DNA from: Cyanoderma ruficeps
Taxonomy: Eukaryota; Chordata; Aves; Passeriformes; Timaliidae
DNA length: 64,000 nucleotides
Direction: 5' to 3'
NCBI GenBank assembly: GCA_008694505.1
Contig: VZDJ01004378.1
Span: 21,530,239 to 21,594,238, forward strand
Below, one piece after another: positions 52,431-64,000 of this stretch (positions within the stretch are counted from its first letter, which is position 1; each line of letters opens with the position of its first letter). A model generated the notes under the pieces. That model was not told the DNA's origin. It saw nothing but the letters and a program-made list of their open reading frames with translations, and searched no databases. Position numbers and translations under genes: made by a program.

Positions 52431-52775
52431 ATTCTTTAAAGTATTCAACACTGAGGTCGATTATCACAAAGGTGAGCTGATAATGATACATTCATGTCAT
52501 TGTTTGTTAGGTTTGAAGTCATGTAACTTCCTGTTGACTGCATCCTACCAGTATCTAGCTGGTAGACTTTTTAATATCCAGTAACCTGGTAACTAACTTT
52601 ATACTGGTGAAAAAACAGACTCACAAGTGCGTGATCAAATTAGTAAGATAAAAAATAATCCAGCAGCTCAAAAACTTCTGGAAAAATATGATCAATAGAA
52701 TCATATAATCCTTGGGTAATCTGTAAATTCTCAATGCTAACAGATTTTTAACAGATGTTCTGCATAGAGTTATTT

Positions 52776-52780
52776 GTGAT
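52776..52780. repeat. Target-site duplication, left copy
   Basis: GTGAT directly before the LTR, identical to the five bases directly after it. Confidence 0.8.
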
Positions 52781-54160
52781 TGTCATGGGTTGACGCTGGG
52801 CAAATGCCAGTGCACCCATGAGTGTATAGTTTTTAATAAACTACTGCGAGATGTGGCCGGAACAGAGCAGAAGCAGGCCTATCACTTAGAATAGAAAAAA
52901 AAAGACATTTATTAAACTACATGACAATAGACAACAAACACAAGAAAACAACCCAATCACCCAAAGGCAGAATAAGAAACCTCTCACAACACTTTTCCTC
53001 CTCCCCCCAATTTCCATCCTTTACAATGCTCAACAGTTGACCCCAGCACGTACTTTCATATCTACTTGCTTAAACCTTCCACCCCATGAGTTCCTAACAA
53101 GCCGTTATCCCTTAAAAAACAATCCTCAATCCATCCAGAGAAAGAGAGGAGTCTCTCTTGCAACCACAGACACCTCCCCCACAGGAAAAACACAAGTCCA
53201 CCTTCCCATGCTCCCATGTCACTCATGGCACCACCCAGAAAATTCTACCATGGTGACCCTCTCCCTCCCTGTCCCAGTGCTCTCACCACCGTACAGGGAC
53301 TAAGACTAGATAGGGCTCCTTTAAGGATGTTTGGCCCAGTACCAAAAACCAGCCATCTCTTCCATCGGGACTAGCAGTCCCCCCCAAATTCACCCCTGGG
53401 GCGGAGGGCTCCAAAAACAGGCCACAGAGTCTTTGGCTTTGAACCAAAAAACATCCACCCAAAATACAGTCTCATTTATACTCAGAAGAGTCAGGGTCTG
53501 TCTATGGCTCCCATTACGCAAGAGACGTCCAACTCAAAGCCACTCGTCTTCATCTCTGGCAATCGGGGGAGATTCTTTTCATCTTCCTTTATCATCTTGG
53601 ACTCAGGCTGTTCTCTCTCGTCTAAAAAACCACCAGCCATGAGGAACAGTATATGAGACAGTTCTCTTCTGCCTTAGAAAGAGTTAAAAGCTTTCATTCT
53701 CCCGGCGAGGTCAGGCACGGCAACTCCCACACACGGTTTGGCTCGCAACTCCGCTCGGCACCTGCTCTCTGGGGGAAAGAGAGACGGGCCGAGGGGGAGG
53801 GGGGGTAGGGGACAGGGACGGGGGACGGAAGGCACCCAAGGGTCTCCACCCCTCCATCCTGACCCAGCTCCTGTCCCGTTCCTTCTCTTCCCCCCGCTTC
53901 TGGAGCCCAGGCCTACCCCAGCCAGGCCCACCTGGCTCTCCCCTCCCCAGCCGGGGAGAGGAGAGAGATGCTCCCCTGCCAAAGCAGAGCCAGGAAAAAA
54001 GAGGAAGTACGTCGGGAGTCCTTGCTTTTAACCCCTTGTGTCCTCAGAGGCGTGTCCAAACTCTCAGAGGCCACCGCAGATGCCAACATCCGGCCTGGCC
54101 ACTGATTGGTTTGACCTGAGTTTCCTAAAAAAAAAACCCACTTCCCCTCAAACCATGACA
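52781..54160 (-). mobile_element. Solo LTR, ERVL-like (1,380 bp)
   Basis: The element starts TGTCATGGGTTGA and ends TCAAACCATGACA, so its 13-bp ends are inverted repeats matching at 12 of 13 positions, with the TG...CA termini of a retroviral LTR. It is flanked by a perfect 5-bp duplication, GTGAT (52,776-52,780 and 54,161-54,165); a 5-bp duplication is typical of ERVL-class insertions. Read on the minus strand it has a TTAAAAG TATA-like box near 54,025 and an AATAAA at 52,913-52,908, so I place it in that orientation. No gag, pol or env frame is present, so it is a solo LTR left by recombination. It lies in LIN7A intron 2, in the same orientation as the gene. Confidence 0.8.
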
Positions 54161-54165
54161 GTGAT
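54161..54165. repeat. Target-site duplication, right copy
   Basis: GTGAT directly after the LTR. The lack of any difference between the copies fits a relatively young insertion, though five bases carry little dating power. Confidence 0.8.
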
Positions 54166-55048
54166 TGTGGTATCTAGACCACAGTTCTTACAAAAAAAAG
54201 TCCTGCATGCCAGATCTCACTGTCTATAAGCAACAGATGCAACCAGTCTTGAATATATGCTTGAGGCATTTGTAAATCTAATTATCCTATTTGACTGTTA
54301 AATAATGCTTAATGTAATTTGAGTTCAAGAATGATAAAACATACACACCCACATAACTTTCTTTTTACTAATTCAGTTTGACAACCAAACACAGATTAAT
54401 CGTACCTGTTCCACCAAAGCCCTTAAACTCTTTGTAGAGCTCATATCTAATCAGGGCTCATTTTTGCAATGCATTGAAGTCCATAAACAAACGTTGTTTG
54501 TTTTCCTGTAGCCACACTAAACCCTTTATCTATGCTGTTCTCAGCACCACCTTAGCCATGATTTTAGCACAACAAATCTATTCTGCTCCGTCTTCTATGT
54601 ACACAGAACACATAAACTGAAAATCTCTTTGTTCTCAAACTGAGTAAGGTGGCATTTAAATCCTCCTGGTATGGAATACAGCTTCTTGTTCAATCCACTG
54701 TATGTGACAAGTAATTCAAATGGATTTTAAAAAATCTTTTCTTTCAATTCCTATTATCTATACATCTGATAATATTTTCAAAATACAGCAATTTTCCTGA
54801 ATCTAACGATGCCATCCTTAAGACGCCTGTATAAGATCTACTGTAGATTTCTTTACTTAAACAAAGTATCAGTCAGTATAGAAAAAGACAAAGACACAAA
54901 TTTTAATTTAACGTATTTGAAGATCTCCTCTCTAGGATATTTACTACAGAAATATTTTAAGACAGTAACCTTTGTCAACTCTGATAGATAAATCATTTTG
55001 AATGACATCACTGTATAGTATGATTGAGCTGAAGAAAGAAAATTAACA

Positions 55049-55150
55049 TATCACAGAATCACAGACTGGCTGAGGATGGAAGTGACTCTGGAGGTCAGCT
55101 CATCCAACTGCCTTGCTCAAGCAGGGCCACCTAGACCCAGCTGCCCAGTA
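55049..55150 (-). mobile_element. CR1 LINE 3'-end fragment (reverse)
   Basis: ATCACAGAATCACAGACTGG, then GAGGATGGAAGTGACTCTGG, GGTCAGCTCATCCAACTGCC and TGCTCAAGCAGGGCCACCTAG form the reverse complement of a CR1 3' end, including two decayed ATCACAGA octamers. It is about 100 bp and inactive. Confidence 0.9.
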
Positions 55151-57163
55151 CAGTAACTAGATGGTTACTATATGTTACTATCTTGAAAAAGAACATATCT
55201 ATTTTTGTATGTACAGCTACATATTTTTTGAGTGTATGTAAGACTACATGGGTGTTTAGTAATATTATTTACTGGCGGGCTCCATGCCCAGTCTGATGGT
55301 CTAGTGCCTAGGGAAAGGAGCTTCCACAATTCATTAATAATAGAGATTAAGTTACAGGTGAAATGTCAATGTTTCAAGACACCAATCTGCAGCTGGAAGG
55401 TAAATGGTAATGTTTCAGATTGTTTCTCCCCGCCAGCGATTTCTACCAAAACTGTGAGTGTCTGTGTGCTGCATGTTCATTGGGTAAAGGTGTGCTGCAG
55501 AGAGGGGTTTGTTCACGCAGATCTCATTTGTGCTGTGAAGCGAGACGTACTCGGCTTTGTTTTCTCTTTCCTGTGGAGCACAAAATACAACACTCCCACC
55601 AAGCACAAATACAGACCTCAGACTTTTTCAGCTTCTGCAGGTAGTCTCCTCAGACATAACCTAAAGTTGTTCTCCCACACTACTCAAAGATTACAAAAGG
55701 AGTGAGGGAGGTAAATTATAGCTAGAAAATTTGAACTTGGAAGTGAATCCTCCTTGCACTGTGTCAGCTCTCGCAGGCACAGAGAAATGCACATTTTATT
55801 ACCTCTCCCAGCAGGAGCTGTAGTGAGTCAGATGCAGCAGGTATTACTGTTATGATGATGGGCCTCAGCCCCACGCATTCAGCTGGGAGGCAAAGCAGCT
55901 GGTTTAAGATTACTGGAGCGCAAGAAGGGGAACAGCCTTACAGGTACTTTAGGAGCTAGCTGCTTACCAAAAATTACTCCATACGGACTCATAACAAAGC
56001 AGCAAGTTATTTAGGGCTTGGTTATTTAAGTCAACGCAAAGCTGTAGAAGGTCCAGGAAAAACAGTGCACTTAGCAGCCTCTTTTGTAAAGGTGTCTAGA
56101 AGCAGTATTCTGTTTACAACCTGAATGATGCAGCATCTTTTCTGATGAATTCTCTACGACAGAATTTAATTACACAATTTTATTCCATTAACTTCTGTAA
56201 GAGGTATTTAATGATTCATCCCCTGATGAAATATGTAATTTTAACTAAGACTGTACCTACAATAATGATGCTCAACTTTAGGACAAGCGGATCTGAACAC
56301 CAGAAGGGCAGAGGTATGAAGCAGAAGTCACTTTACAGCAATGAATAGGTGCTCAGAAACCCCCATAAACACAATCCAAGACAGAGTACATTGCAATTCA
56401 GACCTATGACGTAGCAAGCCCAGATACAGTTTTCTGAAATTTCTGAGTGGGGAAGTAACCTTTTTCAAAAATGTCAGGAGTTCCCTAGCATGAGATGATG
56501 CATGCAAGTAGTAATAATTAACTGTGTTTCCACAGTGCCTGCAGTATGATGCAGTAAAATGCTTCCTTCAAGAAGTCACAACCAAGTAAGTGAATTAGGT
56601 AAATCATAAGTAAGCAGGTAAAAGGTGAAATGAAGGAAAAAATCTGCAAAAAGACTGTAAATTATGTTTAAAATATATATTGGCATCATCTGGGCTTAGC
56701 TCCTTTGCCACACTTTTTGTTGCTTCAAGTGTAGAAAAGAATTGCGTATCTATTTTTGGAAGAAGACTTTCAAGGAAGGAAAGACAAGAGCCTGACTGAC
56801 AGTACAGAGGGGAGAATTAGCATGAGAATAACCAGAGCAAGGAGGACATAATTGGTTTCACTGTGCTTCTGTAGTCATGTCAACGGAACAGTGTACATGT
56901 GTGCATCCTTGCAGAACCGATGCTGAGCTATAAAAGAGAGATTATTATTTACTTACACCTCAGTACTATGCATCTGCCATCACTGAGCTGAATCCCTGTC
57001 TTCCTAATTGCCTTCGTATGTTGGAGAGGATGATAAATATTTTTCTCTTCTAAGATGTCAAGCAAAAAGAAGTATCTTAATCAGTCTTTTACCATGGTGA
57101 GAAGAAGCTTTATTCACCATAGTTACTGGCATCTCTTCTCCCCTCCTCTCCAAATTGGGAGCT

Positions 57164-57203
57164 GACTCCCAGGACTTCAGTCAGGACTCCCAGGACTGCT
57201 CTA
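57164..57203. repeat. Short imperfect tandem repeat
   Basis: GACTCCCAGGACT occurs at about 57,164 and again 21 bp later, separated by TCAGTCAG. A minor local duplication. Confidence 0.6.
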
Positions 57204-57950
57204 AGACCCACATTTCATTTCACTTGGTGTGCATGAACCAGTCCTTGGGGCAGGCCAGGAGAATGCCCAATCTTGTGACTGGGAGAAGCTACAGAGCAAA
57301 GGTGCGCTGGAGAGCTGCAGACCTCTCCACTGTGGTGCCTGTGAACCCCTTGTTTCTGAAAGCAAATGCCACCTGCAGCAAAATCGTTTGTGTCTCTCCC
57401 ACTCTACTTTGTTTTCATAATTTTTGACTCTTTGACATTCTGTTTGGCCTTTTTTCCTTACCCATAACCTCTTGCCTATATTTTCCATCCTTAATCCAAC
57501 ATATTTATGTCTGTGGAAAAGAATGCATTGGTTTGTATGCCTAGACAGATACTCCTTGAGCTGTGCTTCAGCACCCAATTTAGATCATGCTTGACCACAT
57601 CAGTGAGCAAAGACATCTTAAATGCTACAAAGATCAGCAGGGACTCTGGTAATCTCTTCTACATAAACCATGGAAACTTACCTGGTCATATTTTACACCC
57701 ATCGTCATTTTTGCTTGAGCTACAGACTTTTCAGAACTCAATCAAAATCTATGCCCTTTATTTCTAAAGGGTAGGTTTTCTAAAATTTTCAAACAGTATT
57801 TGCTTTCCTACAAAATTACTTACAAACAGATCTAATTATCCATCAGATGACACCTGAATAGATGATAACATTAAAAAAAGAAAACATGACAAACACAACC
57901 GAAAGTGTGCATATTAGCAGCACAGAGATATGCAGCTCACCCAACTACAT

Positions 57951-57992
57951 TTCCTCTTTCATAATTCCTCTTTCTTAATTCCTCTTTCACAG
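57951..57992. repeat. 14-bp repeat, three copies
   Basis: TTCCTCTTTC plus four bases (ATAA, TTAA, ACAG) is repeated three times with a 14-bp period. The last copy ends TTTCACAG, resembling a splice acceptor on the plus strand, but no exon follows that I can recognise. Confidence 0.85.
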
Positions 57993-58780
57993 TGACTTTT
58001 TACATCTCAAGCTGAAAACCAAAGCAGTGGAGCACTTCCATTCAACCATAAACCTGTGGTAGCTCAATGAAGGTGGAAAATATCTCGCAACAGTGTGTTA
58101 AGTTCTGTATCTCTTGAATATCAGATGGAATTTCTGGTTTTGTGCCTGTGTTCTGCTTTTTAAAAATCATCTCATGTGATAAGCATGCTTGGGAAAGCTA
58201 CATCTTTAAGAGCATGTTTTCTCCAGAACTATACATATACAGAGCCATAGCCTCTTGCTAAGATACTGTACTAAACACTGTCATACACCATAGTCCAGAA
58301 GACAATAGTTCCATAGGGTAGTTGAACGCAGGCTGATTTTCTTTTCTATCAATCTAGTTTACTCAAAAATATTAATGTTGTGTTAATAGCTACTTTTATC
58401 TTTGGAAGTTAATAAAAAAAATTGGGGAAGAGACTATTCTGAATGACTGAGAAGCAAGAGAATTTGAGAACTGTCTAAATAGCAGCGCTTTTGAGGGACA
58501 GACCCCCACAAAACCACTGCTTGTGGAAGAATGCCATGGATGTGATGTATACAAAACCAGAGGTTTACAATAAACTTAAATTCTTCTTAAACAAGATTGT
58601 TTTAGCAACCAATCACAAAAGCCCATATTGTTAGAGGACTATGAGAGGTGTTTAAGTAATCCCAACAGAAGCAGAATTAGGCAATCTTACACCCAAGCTC
58701 ACAGTGTATATATTGTACATAATCTTCAGTCTGCTCCTGAGTGCAAGCTGGTGAAAGTTCTTCTTTCGTCAATGTCAACA

Positions 58781-58846
58781 GGACAAGTCAATAGATACCT
58801 GTGAGTACAGGGAGGACAAGTCAATAGATACCTGTGAGTACAGGGA
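58781..58846. repeat. 33-bp perfect tandem duplication
   Basis: Two direct copies of a 33-bp unit starting GGACAAGTCAATAGATACC and ending GTACAGGGA lie at 58,781-58,813 and 58,814-58,846. By eye the copies are identical, so the duplication is recent, polymorphic, or an assembly duplicate. Confidence 0.9.
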
Positions 58847-61800
58847 GGTTGAAATGGCTGAAAAGTACCTTTGAGAGGAAGGCACATGATACATTATTGT
58901 TTTCACTGGAAGCACCGACATATCTGTATTATGTAAGTTGTTGCCTGCAGCCACTTAATTTTGACAACTGAATTTGAAAAAGCTGCTTTGTGACAACTAG
59001 TCTCTATTAATCAGCTATTTATATCAGACAGCATGTGGTCATTCAAGGTTGCTGGCATTCTGAATATTTATACACGATAAGCTCTCATTAGCCTTTGAGC
59101 AGTTACATGTTTGCATTGGGAAAACCACCGGTGTCTATTTTCAAAAGCAAACTTGGTTAATTTTCGCAGTTGTTGCAGCAATCCCCTTCCATGAAGTAAC
59201 ACTGCATGGATGTTGCCACATGATGCCACAGGGATGCTAACACATTAAAAAGCACAAACCTGTAAACGAAATTCAGTCTTGTTTAACAACTTGAGGAGAT
59301 GAGACAATTTTAATTGCAGACCATGTGGAAGAAGTATTATGAATATTGGCTTTAGCATTTTCATTGAGGATATTTTATTGAAATGTTTCCTTCTTTAGGG
59401 AATAGGGGTTATGGAAGAAACTAGGTTAGTTCTACCAAAGTGAAAAAACTGATCCGAATACTGATGCATTATTAAGCTGTCCTTAGGCAGTAGGAAAAAA
59501 CCAACAAACAGCATGGGCCTGAGACATTGTTAAAATAAATTAAGTATAATCACTGCAAAGGTATGATTTTTTAATTTAGGGTGAAATCCTTTATGAAGGC
59601 TCAAGTTAAAATGGAATTTTTTCTTTTTTTGGGTGGAAAACGGTGGTGTGCACTCTGCTCTGACAGTATCTGTGGTGGTGTCAGAAAGCTGAGCCAAGTT
59701 TTGGTCCCTGAGCTCTTGCCATATGATGCTGTGTCTGTCCAAGAAACAACCCTACAGGGGTTACAGGTTGGGGCCAGAATCTCTTTCCTCCCTTATGTGT
59801 GAGCAGAAGTATGTAGCAGATGTACCCAAAAAATGCATGCTGTTACATCCTCTGCACATATTGGGTGAGTCAATTGAAACATGCCTGGTGTTGCTGTTAG
59901 GACACACAAGACCTCTGTGTGCCCCCTGTTCCTTCCAATGTCAATTCTTTCTGGAGTCATCGCTGATACTCTGAAATCAATAGGAAGTTGCTTAACACCC
60001 TTTAAAGAATAAGGAAAAGTAGACTTCTATTTGCAAGTAAAAAGTACTTATATGAGGGACAAGAAAAATATAATTGGATCATTTAGTTTATTTCCGATCT
60101 CTTACACATTGTTCTACATTCTCCTCTAAGTCAATGGGAACTATAATCTGGCATCTTTAAAACAGTGCTACAGATGTTGCAGAAACCATATCCCTTGCAA
60201 TCACTCAACCTTAGCAGAACACAGTCCTAAAAGTCTCTTTTGCTGCTTCTACTGAAATATACCAGGATAAAAAGAAATACCAATGTGTGTGATTAGTTGA
60301 TTCACATAAGACCACTTGGAACTCACAGCTTATAAATTAAAACTCTCTCTTAGACCTCACTGCCAGTTACTTTTGAGTTCAGAAATACTCCAAGCATTAA
60401 TAAACACTAATTTTCTCCACTTTATCAGTAAGTCTGTATACAAAGTTGAAGGTGACATATGCAAAAGCCATATTCCAAACTTTAACAGATTCGTCAAAAC
60501 CTTGCCAAAATGAGCACCTGGATGAAACAGGACATCATCATGCAAGCTCGTCTCAAATGTTCCTATCAAACTGAGAAGGCAGGGAGAAGGAAGGAAACTA
60601 CTGATGCTTCCTGTTTTAAATGTCAACAAAAATACAGAGCGAAAATAAGAGTTTTAAGAGTTTTACAATTTAATTTATTTTCTGAAGGCACAATTAAAAA
60701 AATGGAGATTGAGCAGCATTTCTCAAGTCTCATCAGTGGCATCAGTTAAGTGGCAGCAGAGGGATACTGAGGCTCCATCAAGGCAAAAAAAAAGGTGCAG
60801 TGGCTTCCAACAACTGGTCACTTATTAATATTACTCGGTAGTTAACCTTGCTGCTGATTTCTCTCAAGAGGAAGAAGCAGGCATGAGATGAACTGCAGCA
60901 GAGGCTATTCTGTTTATTCTGAAGAGTTTTATGTAACCAAATAGGATACTGCAACAATAAAATGAAATTATAATGCAAGCAAACAAAAAAGATACTGAGA
61001 TCTACCACACATGTTCCACTGAAGTCACCCTCCATAGCACAGGCAACTTCAGCTATGTGCCAAAATGAGAACATCACCTGAGCACCACTCAGACAGTTTT
61101 AGTAAATATGATGCAGCCACCCAGATAAACTATAAGATGAACAAGATAATATGATTGTTTTGATTCTGTACATCGTAGGACTCTAGAAGCACTAAAATAT
61201 TTATTTATCTGTTGTGAAAGGCACAGTTACACAAGCAGAGCCTAAGTATGATTAGATATATAGCCATCAGCCAACTCTAAAAATTGATCTTTAATGCAAA
61301 CCAGTGGGAGAAAGCACCCATTAAAGACCAATGATACAGTCTGGTCCCAGATTCTAGGGTACTCTATCTGTGAAATCTATGTACTTAGCTCTAGGCAGCT
61401 AACAAAAAAAGTGACAACAGCAGCTGTTTTGCATCTCCTGCAGTGAAGTCATGAAAGTGCTAGGCACTTAGTAATTGCACAGAGACTAAATAATGCCTTC
61501 TCTCAGATAATGCTTGGGCAGCTTGGTAAATTCATATAATTGCCATTAATGAAGGCCATCTGCTGAGTTACAAGGTAATAATTTTCAGAAGTTCTTATTC
61601 ATGCCATCCAGGGCTTGTGAGCAACAGAGTAATGCTTCAATCAGTTATGGTAAAGTGGCAAATGAAACTTCATTGTTTTTCAAAACTGGAGTAATTTCTG
61701 ATTACATCCACCCTAAAAAATAGCATATATTTTAATACAGCATGGTAATTTAAAAAAAGAAAAAGTTCTGTGTTTACTCCTAACTTAAGCTTTTCTGCTG

Positions 61801-62898
61801 AACTTCTTCAATGCCTAATCCAGTATGGTGGCAAGACAAAGAGCAGACCGCTCATCTTTAGAAATCTGATTTTTTTATTATCTAATTAGCCTACATTACA
61901 AATCCTTCTCTCAAGTCATCATTATTAGTACAGTACCTGCAACCAGGAGGTAGAAGGCAAAATTCTGTAAAACATGAATACATTACTACTGTGCCGTACC
62001 ATACATAGTATTTGAGTCAAGCTAAGCAATATCCTTTCCTATCAGTGATGGAAGTACTTATTTAGTGGAAACTTATATCATTATTTTATGTGGCTTTTCA
62101 TCACTGCGACAGTGGAAATGAAAAAGGGATGGAAAAGTACAGTAGAAGATTCTTGCAAATGTTACACAGCACTAGAATTCAGATAAACTGGACTGGTTTG
62201 GCTGACATTATAATCCATTTCAATATCTAAAAAAAAGGATAAAATAACAAAACTTTAGAAATTAGCGTCCAGAAATACATGTTTTATTGAAAAGGTACAA
62301 ATAAATCAATGCATAACAAACATGCAAAAATCTGAATGAAATAAGTCAATTTCACAATTCTGTATTTGCTACTGCATGAGGTCCTACTACTAGGCTAATG
62401 GTGCAGTGATTCTGAATAAGCTATCAGGAACACTGGAACGAGTTATAACAAGGTATAGGATTAGCCCAAGGAGAACTCTGCTTCCCAGCCAGTCTAATGA
62501 GGCATCATGCAATACAACCACACTGCTTTTTGTGACCTGAGGTACCAATCGGAGCCGATAAATCTCCATCACTTTACTCCTATGTGTTGTCCTATTGCCC
62601 TTTTGTTTACTAATTGCCTTATTAGTAAGTCTGACATATCGCTTCTGCTCAATCTGACCAACAGTTCAGTTTGCACGGGTAAATGTGACAGCAGGGGATC
62701 TTCAGATGTCAGGCTGCCTACTGAGCTTTAATCACAGTTCTGGGCTGTGAATTATAGCAGTAAGTCTTCTCAATATACTTTTCTTCTCCAAGCTTGCATC
62801 TTATAATTTTAAAACTTCAAAAGCTAGGCTTGCCCTGTGGAGATGACAGACTGACCAGAATTGTATTTTTCCTTCTGCAACAAATATGCAGCTTTCAG

Positions 62899-62915
62899 GA
62901 AAAAAAAAAAAAAAA
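62899..62915. repeat. Poly(A) tract
   Basis: About 16 consecutive A residues with no recognisable retroposon body attached. Confidence 0.8.
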
Positions 62916-64000
62916 GGGCAACATTAATACAGGGCAGAATTTGGACTCTGGTTGGCTTACCTTGGTGCCAACTGAGAGAATTTGGCCTGGTGCAGCTCAG
63001 TTTTTATAAGGACTCATGAGACACAAAACAATGAAATTCTATTTTCAGAGATTAAGTCTGGGATGTGGAGGAACAGCATTATATTGCAAACTGAACAAAC
63101 AAATTTTAAGATTCTTGAAACATAATGAAAACAGGTACTTAAATGACTCCTACATTAAAATCTTAAATTAATACTTGAATAAAAGAATTAATGAGGACTT
63201 TTGTCTCAGTCCAGCTAATACGCAGACTGTTATATTCAGTACAGCCCTTTAAAAATGGAGTACACCACCATACTGGGACATCTGAAGTGAATGAACATCT
63301 AGGGGTTCCAGCCAGCCTTCTGCTGTGACACATGGCATCACAGTATAGTGATAAGCACAGTACCACCAGATTCAGTTTTCACCGCCCAGCAGCCTTCTTC
63401 TGGTTCCTTAATATTTGCAAAGACATATACCAGGGTTAATAATGGAAAGTGTGGGTGGGCAGCTTGAGGAAATGACCAGATAAAAACACATTTCACATCA
63501 GCAGTGCTGGGATTCTGGGCATTCAGATTACTAAGGCATGGAAATGAAAATTATTAATTAAAGGAAATCATTCCAATATACTGACTAGGCTTATTAAACT
63601 ATCCTACCTAATATATAATGAAACTGTGATTTTAATACTATACAACATAAACAAATATATCTCTCAAGTAACTACGGCATTAAGACCTCATAAAAAATAT
63701 GACTCAGTGTTCTACCATTGCCATTTTTATGCATGCAAGTCAACAGATGTCTTTAAATGTCCAGGATGCTCTATTTATATTTTATAGCAAGCTTAAAAAG
63801 TTTTAAATTAGTGAGGTGGGAACTGAACTATTTTCAAAAATAACATGCTTTCCCAATGACTAATTTCATACAAGATGGACAAGATTAAAGTACTTTGTGT
63901 TGATTGCTCCTCCTTCGTCAGTGACTGAATCCTACAGAATTGCTTTTCTGTGATGAGGTGGTATTTTGGTGGGAGTCATAACACTATAAAATAATGGTTA

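Larger units (their letters stand above)
50065..64000 (-). other. LIN7A: LIN7A intron 2 (partial)
   Basis: About 13.9 kb upstream of LIN7A exon 3, continuing past the window edge. I found no match to the L27-coding exon in the minus-strand frames. Mobile and simple repeats inside it are listed separately; otherwise it is AT-rich and featureless. Confidence 0.8.

Noticed and set aside
53037..54031. Open frames of 88-103 codons inside the LTR
   Set aside because: They do not resemble retroviral proteins, and LTRs normally carry no such gene. They are compositional.
50065..64000. LIN7A exons 1-2 (L27 domain)
   Set aside because: I looked for L27 residues in minus-strand frames to the window end and found none. 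They are expected further right.

Overview
This window is vertebrate nuclear DNA, very probably from a bird and most likely a songbird. It has short GT-AG introns, AATAAA polyadenylation signals, CR1 LINE fragments (the dominant avian retrotransposon), and a long LTR with TGTCATGG-type ends of the kind I associate with passerine endogenous retroviruses. The bird assignment rests on CR1 and on proteins that agree, from memory, with chicken better than with human; the songbird refinement is inference.

The locus is the MRF4/MYF5 myogenic cluster. Left to right: (1) about 12 kb of AT-rich DNA with no recognisable exon (1-12,059), holding microsatellites, a CR1 remnant and low-complexity tracts. 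(2) MYF6 (MRF4), three exons, plus strand, coding 12,557-13,715, with a TATA box at 12,440 and a poly(A) signal at 14,214. (3) A 5.9-kb MYF6-MYF5 intergenic region, unusually GC- and CpG-rich, with an AT-rich block near 16.1-16.34 kb carrying E-box, TCF/LEF and Gli-like motifs. (4) MYF5, three exons, plus strand, coding 20,234-21,634, with a TATA box at 20,094. (5) About 17.7 kb of mostly featureless intergenic DNA, including a cluster of five CAGCTG E-boxes at 25.1-25.3 kb and a CR1 fragment at 32.5 kb. (6) The 3' part of LIN7A on the minus strand: a predicted 3'UTR exon (about 39,612-41,392) and coding exons 5 (42,914-43,126), 4 (47,436-47,645) and 3 (49,993-50,064). The first two exons, with the L27 domain, lie beyond the right edge. 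(7) LIN7A intron 2 to the end of the window, with a 1,380-bp probable solo LTR flanked by a 5-bp target duplication.

MYF6 and MYF5 are tandem paralogous bHLH transcription factors that commit and differentiate skeletal muscle; they share exon count and intron phases (0 and 1). LIN7A is an unrelated PDZ scaffold whose 3' end faces MYF5. The order MYF6-MYF5-LIN7A is the conserved amniote order. I found no wholly new system. The points most worth checking are the candidate regulatory clusters around MYF5, a Cys-to-Phe change beside the MYF6 basic region, the LTR in sense orientation inside LIN7A, and a stop codon placed exactly at a LIN7A splice donor.
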